Of a stretch of DNA of 64,000 nucleotides, positions 46,643 to 54,678 are shown one piece after another (positions within the stretch are counted from its first letter, which is position 1; the number at the start of each line of letters is the position of its first letter). The DNA is from Clostridia bacterium (GTDB lineage: Bacteria > Bacillota > Clostridia > Acetivibrionales > DSM-27016). The notes below the pieces were generated by a model. The model was not told the origin of the DNA, made no database searches, and saw nothing but the letters and a program-made list of their open reading frames with translations. The DNA lies in contig JAOAIJ010000027.1 of assembly GCA_026414765.1 (NCBI GenBank), forward strand, positions 18,853 to 82,852, given 5' to 3'. The translations under genes were made by a program, and so were the position numbers.

Positions 46643-48610
46643 ATGAGACGGATAATTTCATTTATAACCTGTATTATGGTTGTTTTTACGTTTTGTATCC
46701 CTGCTTATGCAGCCAATAATGATATGTTGATAATAAAGTTTCAGATAGGAAGCACAAAACTGACAATAAACGGAAAAGTTCAGAATACAGTAAAGCCATA
46801 TGTTTCAAATAATACTGTATTTGTGCCTATGCGTCCCATACTTGAGGCTTATGGAGCTGAAATCAATCCAAAAACAAAAGGGAACTTAAATCTGGTATAT
46901 AGGGATATCGTAGTAAACATTACTATAGGAAGTAAGGTGTATTCAGCTAATGATACAAAGAAAAACCTGCCGGCAGCACCTGTGATTGTAGAAAAGGAAA
47001 TCATGGTACCGGCACAGTTCATAACCGATAATTTTGGCGGAAAGCTATCTTCTGATAAAAGTAAGAAAAACTATACACTTATACTTGATGATGATGGGGC
47101 GATTGTTGATTTTTCTACTGTAATAGGCAGTATAAACAAGCCTAAAATAGGCAACAGCTATTTCGGGTGGAGCATGAACATTCCAAAAGGCTCTCAAATC
47201 GTAAGCACAAGTTTTTCATCCAAAACTGTTTCTATAGAAAATATGATGAATGAGCTATATATTGACGTGGATGTAAGCCTTGAAGAAGAGCAAAAGCTTG
47301 AAGAACTTGCTGCGGAAATAAAGGAGACAAAGAACAGCTACTATTCGGATTTTCCGGGAAAAATCCAGGATGTGTATGTAAACACAAAATCCTCACCCGT
47401 CTGTGTAGAAATACTGGGAACCGTGTATGGAAAGGGTGCAGCAATACAAAGAATAGTGTTTAGCAATGGCTATAAATACAAATATTCAATTTCTACAACT
47501 AAAGAAACAAACCCTGTTAAAGTCAAGGAAAAGCCTTTATTGGCGAGTATATTGAACTCATTTAAGCTTGGATTCAAAGGATTACAAAAAGATGTATATA
47601 ATATTTCAAAAGTAAATGAAAATAATATGGTCAAATATACAGATAGTGTATTTGGGTTTACAATGGAAGTATTTCCTGAATGGGATATGATAAAGAATTA
47701 TTCATATAACATTTACGACAGCTACAGTGTAAAAATAGGAGCAAGCCAGAATGAGTTTATAAGTATATATCCGAAAAATGCAGAAAAAATTGAGGATATG
47801 GATAAGTATATTGATAATATCAAAGCTGAATATGATGCATTGTATAATCCCAAATACTATACTTTCTTAGAGAAAAAGACAGTAGAGCTCTCCAATTTAA
47901 AGCTGTATAAAATAGTTTATATGATACAACTCAAGGACCAGAAGTATGTTTTTGAAGATAATTACACATTACAGGGGAATGTATTATTTAATATTTCTTT
48001 GAAATCTCCTGAAGACAAATATACTCTTAATAAGGATAATTACTTAAAGGTATTTGAATCAATCAAGTATACTGCCAAGCTTACTGAAGAAGAAATTAAG
48101 AAAATGCTGGGCAGCTCAGAGAGTACAAAAGCATTCAGTAGAGTATCTTCAGACGATGAGCCGACAGATTATGAGAGTAAATCAAACAAGTGGAAAATTA
48201 AAATCCCGGGGTATTGGCTGACATTTTCCGGATATGACGAGAGTTCTACAGTTTTCTATAATGAAAAAAATCAGATATATATCGGAATAGAATCTGTAAA
48301 AAACACTGCAACAGCCAAATCTCAGGATGACGAGGATAAGTTTTTGACATTTGGGTCGTTCCTTGAAGATGAGGAAAGTATAAAAATAGTTGAGAAGAAA
48401 AACCTGGACGTAAAAGGTACTACAGTAAGACAATATTGCTATAAATACGATTCTGATGCTGAAAGCGTTTATGCTCATGTGTTTTTTAACATCATAGAGG
48501 GAAAAGACTATTCCTACTGTTTCTTTTATATGGTTCCCGATATCTTTGCATCAGAGAAGAATATAAATGAAATAAATGATGTATGGAATTCCTTCACCAT
48601 AATTCAATAA
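46643..48610 (+). CDS. Exported protein with N-terminal stalk (copper amine oxidase-like) domain
   Basis: A 655-residue secreted protein. Signal peptide MRRIISFITCIMVVFTF ending near PAYAA, then a stalk/copper-amine-oxidase N-terminal-like domain (about 30-135; FVPMRPILEAYGAEINP, MVPAQFITDNFGGKL). The remaining 500 residues hold repeated beta-rich segments of about 150-200 residues (FGFTMEVFPEWDM; WKIKIPGYWLTFSGYDES) with no recognised catalytic motif. ATG at 46643 is chosen because the signal peptide starts there and the hairpin-bridged ribosome site fits; an upstream TTG at 46598 has poor spacing. It shares its first domain type with the HtrA protease just upstream. Confidence 0.82.
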   Translation: MRRIISFITCIMVVFTFCIPAYAANNDMLIIKFQIGSTKLTINGKVQNTVKPYVSNNTVFVPMRPILEAYGAEINPKTKGNLNLVYRDIVVNITIGSKVYSANDTKKNLPAAPVIVEKEIMVPAQFITDNFGGKLSSDKSKKNYTLILDDDGAIVDFSTVIGSINKPKIGNSYFGWSMNIPKGSQIVSTSFSSKTVSIENMMNELYIDVDVSLEEEQKLEELAAEIKETKNSYYSDFPGKIQDVYVNTKSSPVCVEILGTVYGKGAAIQRIVFSNGYKYKYSISTTKETNPVKVKEKPLLASILNSFKLGFKGLQKDVYNISKVNENNMVKYTDSVFGFTMEVFPEWDMIKNYSYNIYDSYSVKIGASQNEFISIYPKNAEKIEDMDKYIDNIKAEYDALYNPKYYTFLEKKTVELSNLKLYKIVYMIQLKDQKYVFEDNYTLQGNVLFNISLKSPEDKYTLNKDNYLKVFESIKYTAKLTEEEIKKMLGSSESTKAFSRVSSDDEPTDYESKSNKWKIKIPGYWLTFSGYDESSTVFYNEKNQIYIGIESVKNTATAKSQDDEDKFLTFGSFLEDEESIKIVEKKNLDVKGTTVRQYCYKYDSDAESVYAHVFFNIIEGKDYSYCFFYMVPDIFASEKNINEINDVWNSFTIIQ

Positions 48611-48618
48611 TAAATGTC

Positions 48619-48643
48619 AAATGGGCTTCAAGCCCATTTTTTT
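48619..48643 (+). terminator. Intrinsic terminator after the stalk-domain protein
   Basis: AAATGGGCT (48619-48627), loop TCA, AGCCCATTT (48631-48639), T run to 48643. Confidence 0.92.
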
Positions 48644-48723
48644 CTTATAATATAAATTGTTCTATCAAATATGGTATAATATTATTTATCTTAAATATTT
48701 CTGTTACTAAAGGGTATAGTGTA

Positions 48724-50013
48724 ATGATAGATAGAAAAGAACCTCTGGCTTACCGGATGTGCCCAAGGACGTTGGAAGAGTATGTTGGACAGGATGAAAT
48801 AATAGGAAATGGAAAGATGCTTTACAGGATGATAAAGGCAGACCGTATATCATCAATTATCCTGTATGGCCCTCCAGGCACAGGAAAAACTTCATTGGCC
48901 AGGATAATTGCTGTTTCAACCAAAAGCAGCTTTGAAAAGTTAAACGCAGTAACTGCAGGAGTTGCAGATATCAAAAGGATTGTTTCCGATACTCAAAATC
49001 AGATGCTGAATCCCAAGGGTAAAACTGTACTTTTTGTTGATGAAATTCACAGGTTTAACAAATCTCAGCAGGACGCTCTGCTGCCCTATGTAGAAAATGG
49101 AACTATCGTTCTTATAGGTGCTACGACAGAAAACCCTTTTTTTGAAGTTAATAAAGCATTAATATCCAGGTCATCAGTTTTTATGCTGAAACCCCTTTCA
49201 GAGCAACAAATAATAAAAGTAATAAATAATGCCCTGAAAGATAAGGAGCGAGGCCTTGGAAACTACGAAATAGAAATTGACGAAAATGCATCCTCCTATC
49301 TTGCATCAGTATGTAACGGAGATGCCCGCATTGCGTTGAATGCTCTTGAGCTCGCTGTAATGACTTCTGGACTGGAATCAGATGGGAAAATTCATATAGA
49401 CCTGTCTACAATTGAGGAATGCGTCCAGAAAAGGGCTGTAATGTTTGATAAATCAGGAGAAAACCATTACGATAATATCAGTGCATTTATTAAATCCATG
49501 CGTGGAAGTGATCCTGATGCAGCGATTTTTTATCTTGCAAGAGCTGTCTATGCAGGTGAAGATCCGGAATTCCTTGCCAGGAGAATAATCATATGTGCGT
49601 CAGAGGATGTAGGTATGGCGAATCCGGCTGCTTTACAATTTGCCGTAGCTGCGGCTGAAGCAGTAAAAATGATTGGAATGCCCGAAGCAAAGCTGATTCT
49701 CGCACATGCTGCTGTCATGGTAGCTACAAGTCCTAAATCCAATTCATGCTATGCAGCAATTGGCAAAGCTCTTGAGGATGTTGAAAACAAACGCACGGGT
49801 GAAGTACCAATGCATTTAAGGAACGCTGTTACTAATGGAATGAAAAATCTTGGTTATGGAATCGGATACAAGTATGTTCACGATTATCCGGGGAATATAG
49901 TTGATCAACAATATCTGCCGGAAGAGATGAAAGGTACAATATATTATAAACCCACCACAAACGGCTATGAAAACAGGATAAAAGAGTGGTTGGATAAACG
50001 AAGGCAAGAGTAA
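48724..50013 (+). CDS. rarA: Replication-associated recombination protein A (RarA/MgsA AAA ATPase)
   Basis: A 429-residue AAA+ ATPase that acts at stalled replication forks and single-strand/double-strand junctions. Walker A YGPPGTGKTSLAR, Walker B LFVDEIHRFNK, sensor ATTENPFFEVN and the C-terminal tetramerisation region are visible. ATG at 48724 (MIDRKEPLAYRMCPRTLEEY) matches the family start and follows AAAGGG; upstream in-frame codons extend into the terminator region and are not used. Confidence 0.95.
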   Translation: MIDRKEPLAYRMCPRTLEEYVGQDEIIGNGKMLYRMIKADRISSIILYGPPGTGKTSLARIIAVSTKSSFEKLNAVTAGVADIKRIVSDTQNQMLNPKGKTVLFVDEIHRFNKSQQDALLPYVENGTIVLIGATTENPFFEVNKALISRSSVFMLKPLSEQQIIKVINNALKDKERGLGNYEIEIDENASSYLASVCNGDARIALNALELAVMTSGLESDGKIHIDLSTIEECVQKRAVMFDKSGENHYDNISAFIKSMRGSDPDAAIFYLARAVYAGEDPEFLARRIIICASEDVGMANPAALQFAVAAAEAVKMIGMPEAKLILAHAAVMVATSPKSNSCYAAIGKALEDVENKRTGEVPMHLRNAVTNGMKNLGYGIGYKYVHDYPGNIVDQQYLPEEMKGTIYYKPTTNGYENRIKEWLDKRRQE

Positions 50014-50026
50014 AAAGGAGACCAAT

Positions 50027-50188
50027 ATGTGGAGAAGAATACTTGCATGGATAGTTTTAGCAGGCTTTGTGCTTTTATTAGCTAATATAATTTTCATAGG
50101 TTACTATAGGATGCAAAGCATCGGGATTTATGCCTTTATTGCTTTATTATTTTTATTTACTAGTAAAATAGGCAAAAAAACTCAATGA
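50027..50188 (+). CDS. Small two-span membrane protein (53 aa)
   Basis: A 53-residue frame with a strong AAAAGGAG six bases before its ATG, 13 bp after rarA. The product has a basic start (MWRRILAW), a first hydrophobic span to about residue 25, a short loop (YYRMQS) and a second span ending in a Lys-rich tail. No family recognised. Ribosome site, hydrophobic pattern and operon position support a real gene. Confidence 0.7.
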   Translation: MWRRILAWIVLAGFVLLLANIIFIGYYRMQSIGIYAFIALLFLFTSKIGKKTQ

Positions 50189-50280
50189 TATTTTGCGAAA
50201 ATTATATTATTATAACTGAGTCTATGGTATATTTATAGTTGATTTTACTTAAAAACTACATCATACAGAGGTGATACAAG

Positions 50281-51534
50281 ATGCAATTTAAATACGGTTT
50301 TGGAAAGACATACAAAGAATTCAGCATAGAGGATAAAAATGTTCTCATGGAGCTCAGGCAAAATGAAGTTAAGATAGAACTAAGCGGAAGTGAAGAAGTT
50401 GCCAGGGCCATAAAAAATCCGATAGACACAAAAAGACTGTCCGAAATAGTTAAGCGCGGTGAGCGGATTGTAATAATTACAAGTGATATAACAAGACCAA
50501 TGCCAAGCAAGATAGTACTTCCTCCCTTGATTGAGGAATTGGCATCTGGTGGAATAAAAGATGAGGATATAAAAATTGTATTTGCACTGGGAAGTCACCG
50601 TAAGCACACTGAAGAAGAAATGAAATACCTGGTAGGAGAAGACATATATAGCAGGATAAAGTGTGTAGATAGTGATCCGGAAGATTGTATGAGATTGGGT
50701 TCTACTTCGTCGGGAACTCCGGTAGATATATATAGTGAAGTTGCTAAAGCTGACAGAAGAATATGTCTTGGGAATATTGAATTCCACTATTTTGCAGGCT
50801 ACAGCGGAGGCGCTAAAGCAATTATGCCTGGGGTATCTACAAGAGATGCAATACAGGCAAATCACAGTGCAATGGTTAAAGAAGCGGCAAAAGCCGGAGC
50901 AATTGACGATAATCCCGTCAGAAAGGATATTGATGAAGTTGCTCAATTCGTACCTATTGATTTCATTGTAAATGTTGTACTTGATGAACAGAAAAATGTA
51001 ATAAAAGCTGTAGCTGGTCATTACAAATTTGCACACAGAGAAGGCTGTAGATTCCTTGACAGTCTTTATAAAGTTGAAATACCGGAAAAAGCCGATATAG
51101 TAGTCGCTACTCCAGGAGGATATCCAAAGGATATAAATCTTTATCAGGCACAGAAAGCACTTGATAATGCCAAACATGCTGTAAAAGATGGGGGCATAAT
51201 CATAATGCTTGCTTCCTGTGCTGAAGGACTTGGAGAGGAAGTTTTTGAAAGATGGATAAGAAACGCAAAATCACCAGACAGCATGATAGAAGATATTCAG
51301 AAAAATTTTGAACTCGGCGGACATAAAGCAGCTGCAATAGCTCTTGTTCAAAAAAAGGCAAAAATCTATCTGGTATCCGATTTGGATAAAAATTTTGTCA
51401 AGAGTATGTTTATGGAGCCTTTTGACGACATGAATGCTGCTTTGAAACAGGCGTTTATTGAACAGGGAAATGAAGCAAAAGTAATTCTTATGCCTTATGG
51501 AGGGTCAACATTACCTGTAATGAAAAGAGGTTAA
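50281..51534 (+). CDS. LarA-family (nickel-dependent lactate racemase-like) protein
   Basis: A 417-residue protein of the LarA/DUF2088 family. Lactate racemase LarA carries a nickel-pincer nucleotide linked to a Lys. The corresponding segments are here: FALGSHRKHTEEEM with the His of the N-terminal domain and HYFAGYSGGAKAIMPGV with the candidate tether Lys. LarB, LarC and LarE, which build the cofactor, are not in this window. The substrate may be another 2-hydroxy acid. ATG at 50281 follows AGAGGTGATA. Confidence 0.85.
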   Translation: MQFKYGFGKTYKEFSIEDKNVLMELRQNEVKIELSGSEEVARAIKNPIDTKRLSEIVKRGERIVIITSDITRPMPSKIVLPPLIEELASGGIKDEDIKIVFALGSHRKHTEEEMKYLVGEDIYSRIKCVDSDPEDCMRLGSTSSGTPVDIYSEVAKADRRICLGNIEFHYFAGYSGGAKAIMPGVSTRDAIQANHSAMVKEAAKAGAIDDNPVRKDIDEVAQFVPIDFIVNVVLDEQKNVIKAVAGHYKFAHREGCRFLDSLYKVEIPEKADIVVATPGGYPKDINLYQAQKALDNAKHAVKDGGIIIMLASCAEGLGEEVFERWIRNAKSPDSMIEDIQKNFELGGHKAAAIALVQKKAKIYLVSDLDKNFVKSMFMEPFDDMNAALKQAFIEQGNEAKVILMPYGGSTLPVMKRG

Positions 51535-51538
51535 GTTT

Positions 51539-51856
51539 ATGTCAGAAAATGACGCTGATATTAGTGATGAACAAATCTTGGATGAGTTTATTATTAGGAG
51601 AAAGCGTAGGAGTCTAACATTAGGGTTATTTATATTATTCCTTGCTCTCGGGCTTCCGTGCCTCATGTATTTCCTGGATGCCGGAGAAGCTGTAGGAAAT
51701 GCAAAGTACCTAGGTATATTATCTATAGTATTTATGTTTGTGTGCCTTGTTGTATTTGAATTTATCAACTGGAGATGTCCTATATGCAGCAGGTATTTGA
51801 AACTGTCAGGCAATACAACTTTTTGTCCACACTGTAAGACAAGGCTTAAATATTAG
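51539..51856 (+). CDS. Small membrane protein with C-terminal zinc ribbon
   Basis: A 105-residue protein. Acidic N-terminus, two hydrophobic spans (about 27-47 and 58-77), then a zinc-ribbon CPICSRYL ... FCPHCKTRL with two Cys pairs. It starts 5 bp after the LarA-family gene with AAAGAGG ahead. Function unknown; the ribbon should face the cytoplasm. Confidence 0.75.
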   Translation: MSENDADISDEQILDEFIIRRKRRSLTLGLFILFLALGLPCLMYFLDAGEAVGNAKYLGILSIVFMFVCLVVFEFINWRCPICSRYLKLSGNTTFCPHCKTRLKY

Positions 51857-51869
51857 CTTATAGCTGCAT

Positions 51870-51954
51870 ATAAATACCACTCTTGGTTAATAATTATTGA
51901 TGTATGACACAATGGTTCATATATCAATAAAAATTAGTCAGGAGTGGTATTTAT
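51870..51954 (+). repeat. 85-nt nearly perfect stem-loop over the YkuS start
   Basis: Outer arms ATAAATACCACTC (51870-51882) and GAGTGGTATTTAT (51942-51954) match perfectly over 13 bases. Nine more pairs follow (with G-U), and an inner 13-pair stem (TATTGAT.../...ATCAATA) closes a 9-base loop. The right arm contains the YkuS Shine-Dalgarno (GGAG) and its candidate start codons. Confidence 0.8.
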
Positions 51955-52231
51955 CGTTGTAGCAGTTGAAAAGCAACTAAAAGACATAATAGATGGCTTG
52001 AAAAAAAAGGGACATGAAGTGGTTGATATTGAGACTTATAATTACCCTATAGATGCAATTGTTTATGAGGGAAATTCTTATCAGATATCGTACGTATCAA
52101 GAAACAATATGCCTGAAATGACATCAGGAACAAGGAGCAACTATGGAGTTCTTATTATTAATTCATTGGGGAAAAGTATAGATCAAATAGACGAAATGCT
52201 TCATTTGAGGTGCTACAGCCACTTATTCTAG
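51944..52231 (+). CDS. YkuS/UPF0180 family protein
   Basis: A protein of up to 95 residues with the UPF0180/YkuS pattern: VAVEKQLKDIIDGLKKKGHEVVDIE and SRNNMPEMTSGTRSNYG VLIINS. Function unknown. The start is unclear: GTG at 51944 sits inside its own GGAG motif, so the true initiator could be the non-standard ATC at 51953, six bases after GGAGTGG. The 5' end lies in a long hairpin that would block initiation. Confidence 0.75.
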   Translation: MVFIVVAVEKQLKDIIDGLKKKGHEVVDIETYNYPIDAIVYEGNSYQISYVSRNNMPEMTSGTRSNYGVLIINSLGKSIDQIDEMLHLRCYSHLF

Positions 52232-52287
52232 CAAAAAATAAATCATAAAACCTTCTTTGGATAAATAGAAAACGATACGATAAGTTG

Positions 52288-52316
52288 TTGACAAATATTT
52301 CACAAAATGCTAATCT
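52288..52316 (+). promoter_or_regulatory. Predicted extended -10 promoter of the isc operon
   Basis: TTGACA (52288-52293), a 17-base spacer ending in TGC and TAATCT (52311-52316), giving an extended TGn -10. A further TATAAT-like stretch lies downstream. Confidence 0.5.
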
Positions 52317-52382
52317 AATAAATATAATACCAAGTAATGTAGTTGGAATTAAGAATTTGTGAGGAAATGTGGAGGAAAACAT

Positions 52383-52835
52383 ATGAAACTTTCCACAAAA
52401 GGCAGATATGGAGTTAAAGCAATGCTTGATTTGGCAGTTCACAGCTCTGAAGGCCAGATAGCATTGAAGAATATTGCTGAGAGACAAGATATTTCTGAAA
52501 ATTATCTTGAACAACTGTTTGCAATTTTAAGAAAGTCAGGTCTTGTGAAAAGTATAAGAGGGGCCCAGGGGGGCTATATTCTTTCCCAAAGTCCGGAAAA
52601 TATTACTGTGGGTTCAATTTTGCGTGCACTTGAAGGATCACTGGCACCTGTGGAATGTGTTACAGAAACAGACCCTATACATTGTAACAGGTCTGAAAAA
52701 TGTGTTACAAAAATCGTATGGAGCAAAATACGGGATAAAGTAAACGAGGTAGTAGACTCTATAACTTTAGCTGACCTTATAGAGGAATACAAAAGGACAA
52801 ACAACATTAATGAAAGTTATATTTTTTATATCTGA
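52383..52835 (+). CDS. iscR: Rrf2-family transcriptional regulator (IscR-like)
   Basis: A 150-residue winged-helix regulator. N-terminus MKLSTKGRYGVKAMLDLAVH and the wing GAQGGYILSQ are typical of Rrf2. Three Cys (VECVTETDPIHCNRSEKC, spacing 8 and 5) match the [2Fe-2S]-ligand region of IscR. Placement directly before iscS-iscU supports control of Fe-S assembly by cluster supply; CymR-like cysteine control is the alternative. ATG at 52383 follows GGAGGAAAA. Confidence 0.9.
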   Translation: MKLSTKGRYGVKAMLDLAVHSSEGQIALKNIAERQDISENYLEQLFAILRKSGLVKSIRGAQGGYILSQSPENITVGSILRALEGSLAPVECVTETDPIHCNRSEKCVTKIVWSKIRDKVNEVVDSITLADLIEEYKRTNNINESYIFYI

Positions 52836-52842
52836 GTATAAT

Positions 52843-52907
52843 TCCTAGAACAGTAGTAGAAATTATTGTTTAGATATTATTCCTTAGGGAATAAATAATT
52901 GCTAGGA
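52843..52907. repeat. Nested inverted repeat between iscR and iscS (possible operator)
   Basis: Three nested arms: TCCTAG/CTAGGA (52843-52848, 52902-52907), AATTATT/AATAATT (52861-52867, 52894-52900) and TTATTCC/GGAATAA (52877-52883, 52888-52894) around a TTAG loop. It may be a binding site for the Rrf2 regulator or an RNA hairpin between cistrons. Confidence 0.5.
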
Positions 52908-52953
52908 CGAGAGGCATTCAATTAATGCATAATTTACATTAAGGAGTTTTATT

Positions 52954-54129
52954 ATGGGTGACAGATTTGTTTATTTAGATCATGCAGCCACTACTTCAGT
53001 CAAGCCTGAGGTGTTGGAAACAATGATCCCATATTTTACAGAAAAGTTCGGCAACGCATCATCGATATATTCAGTCGGTAGAGACAGTAAAAGAGCTATT
53101 GAAGAAGCTAGAGATAAAGTAGCTGCAGCTTTGGGAGCACAATCAAAGGAAATATTTTTTACAGGATCTGGTTCTGAATCCGACAACTGGGCGCTTAAAG
53201 GAATTGCTTATGCAAACAGAAACAAGGGAAATCATATCATAACAACAAGTATTGAGCACCCGGGGGTAATGAATACATGCCAGTATTTGGAGAGCGAAGG
53301 TTTTGAGGTTACTTATTTACCTGTTGATGAGAATGGTCTGATATCTCCCGAACAAGTCAGAAATGCAATAAAACCGGCTACCATACTAATTTCTGTTATG
53401 TTTGCAAATAATGAAATCGGTACTATTCAACCCATAGGGGAAATCGGAAAGATCGCAAGAGAAAAGGGAGTATATTTTCATACTGATGCTGTACAGGCTG
53501 TTGGTAATATTCATATTAACGTAACTGATATGAACATAGATCTTTTATCACTGTCCGCGCACAAATTTTATGGCCCTAAAGGTGTAGGCGCACTATATAT
53601 AAGAAAAGGTGTAAAGATAACTTCTTTCATGCATGGCGGCCATCAGGAGCGGGGAAGAAGGGCGAGCACGGAAAATATACCGGGTATAGTCGGACTGGGT
53701 AAAGCCATTGAGTTGGCCACAAACAACCTTGAAGAGTACAACCGGAAGCTGTTGGAGCTTAGAGAAAGAACTATCGAAGAAATAATAAAAAGGATCCCCT
53801 TTGTCAAACTAAATGGTGACAGAAATAAGAGACTTTCTGGCAATGTAAATTTTTCTTTTGAATTTATTGAAGGTGAGTCTTTACTATTGATGCTCGATAT
53901 GAAAGGAATAGCAGCTTCAAGCGGATCTGCCTGTACATCGGGTTCTTTAGACCCTTCACATGTTTTGTTGGCTATCGGACTTCCTCATGAGATAGCTCAT
54001 GGCTCGTTAAGGATTACATTTGGAGATGAAAATACGCATGAAGATGTGAACTATCTACTTGAAGTACTACCTGTCATTGTAGAACGTTTAAGAGAAATGT
54101 CACCTCTATATGAAGCAGTAAGAAAGTGA
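52954..54129 (+). CDS. iscS: Cysteine desulfurase IscS/NifS
   Basis: A 391-residue PLP cysteine desulfurase that supplies sulfur for Fe-S clusters and tRNA thiolation. FVYLDHAATTSVKPEV at the N-terminus, PLP Lys in SAHKFYGPKG and active Cys in SSGSACTSGSLDPSH are intact. Upstream Rrf2 regulator and downstream iscU place it as the housekeeping copy. ATG follows AAGGAGTTTT. A second desulfurase is encoded with thiI 14 kb earlier. Confidence 0.96.
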   Translation: MGDRFVYLDHAATTSVKPEVLETMIPYFTEKFGNASSIYSVGRDSKRAIEEARDKVAAALGAQSKEIFFTGSGSESDNWALKGIAYANRNKGNHIITTSIEHPGVMNTCQYLESEGFEVTYLPVDENGLISPEQVRNAIKPATILISVMFANNEIGTIQPIGEIGKIAREKGVYFHTDAVQAVGNIHINVTDMNIDLLSLSAHKFYGPKGVGALYIRKGVKITSFMHGGHQERGRRASTENIPGIVGLGKAIELATNNLEEYNRKLLELRERTIEEIIKRIPFVKLNGDRNKRLSGNVNFSFEFIEGESLLLMLDMKGIAASSGSACTSGSLDPSHVLLAIGLPHEIAHGSLRITFGDENTHEDVNYLLEVLPVIVERLREMSPLYEAVRK

Positions 54130-54177
54130 CAGATATTAAGTAATTGATAATTTTTCATAAATGAAAGAGGGATATAT

Positions 54178-54636
54178 ATGTATAGTGAAAAAGTTATGGA
54201 TCATTTTATGAATCCAAGAAATGTAGGAGAAATAGAAAATGCTGATGGAGTAGGACAGGTAGGTAATGCAAAATGCGGAGATATAATGAAAATGTACCTG
54301 AAGATTGAGGATAACATTATAAAAGACGCAAAATTCAAAACTTTTGGGTGTGGTGCTGCAGTGGCAACAAGCAGTATGGCAACTGAACTGGTTGTCGGAA
54401 AAACCGTAGAAGAAGCATTGCAGATTACAAACAAAGCTGTTGCTGAAGCTCTTGACGGACTTCCGCCAGCAAAAATGCACTGTTCTAATCTCGCAGAAGA
54501 GGCGATAAGATCTGCGATTGAAGATTATAAAAGAAAGAATGGTCTTACAGAGGAAAGAGATAACTGTAATGCATGCGGCAGAAGATGTGATGATATGCAC
54601 CATCATCATGGGATAGAAGAAGACGAAGATTTATAA
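54178..54636 (+). CDS. iscU: Fe-S cluster scaffold IscU/NifU with Cys/His-rich tail
   Basis: A 152-residue scaffold on which Fe-S clusters are built. Three ligand Cys are visible (NAKCGDIM, TFGCGAA, MHCSNLAEEA), with the conserved Asp after the first. After about residue 125 it adds a tail CNACGRRCDDMHHHHG plus acidic end, absent from E. coli IscU. ATG follows AGAGGGATAT. It lies between iscS and mnmA. Confidence 0.94.
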   Translation: MYSEKVMDHFMNPRNVGEIENADGVGQVGNAKCGDIMKMYLKIEDNIIKDAKFKTFGCGAAVATSSMATELVVGKTVEEALQITNKAVAEALDGLPPAKMHCSNLAEEAIRSAIEDYKRKNGLTEERDNCNACGRRCDDMHHHHGIEEDEDL

Positions 54637-54678
54637 AGTTGACAATTGCCAGACAGTAAAAACACGGGAGAGATAATA

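Noticed and set aside
46598..46645. TTG start at 46598 for the stalk-domain exported protein
   Set aside because: Its nearest Shine-Dalgarno is about 14 bases away, and it adds 15 residues ahead of a clean signal peptide; the hairpin-bridged ATG fits better.
48583..48723. N-terminal extension of RarA
   Set aside because: It overlaps the end of the previous gene and its terminator; the family start is the ATG at 48724.
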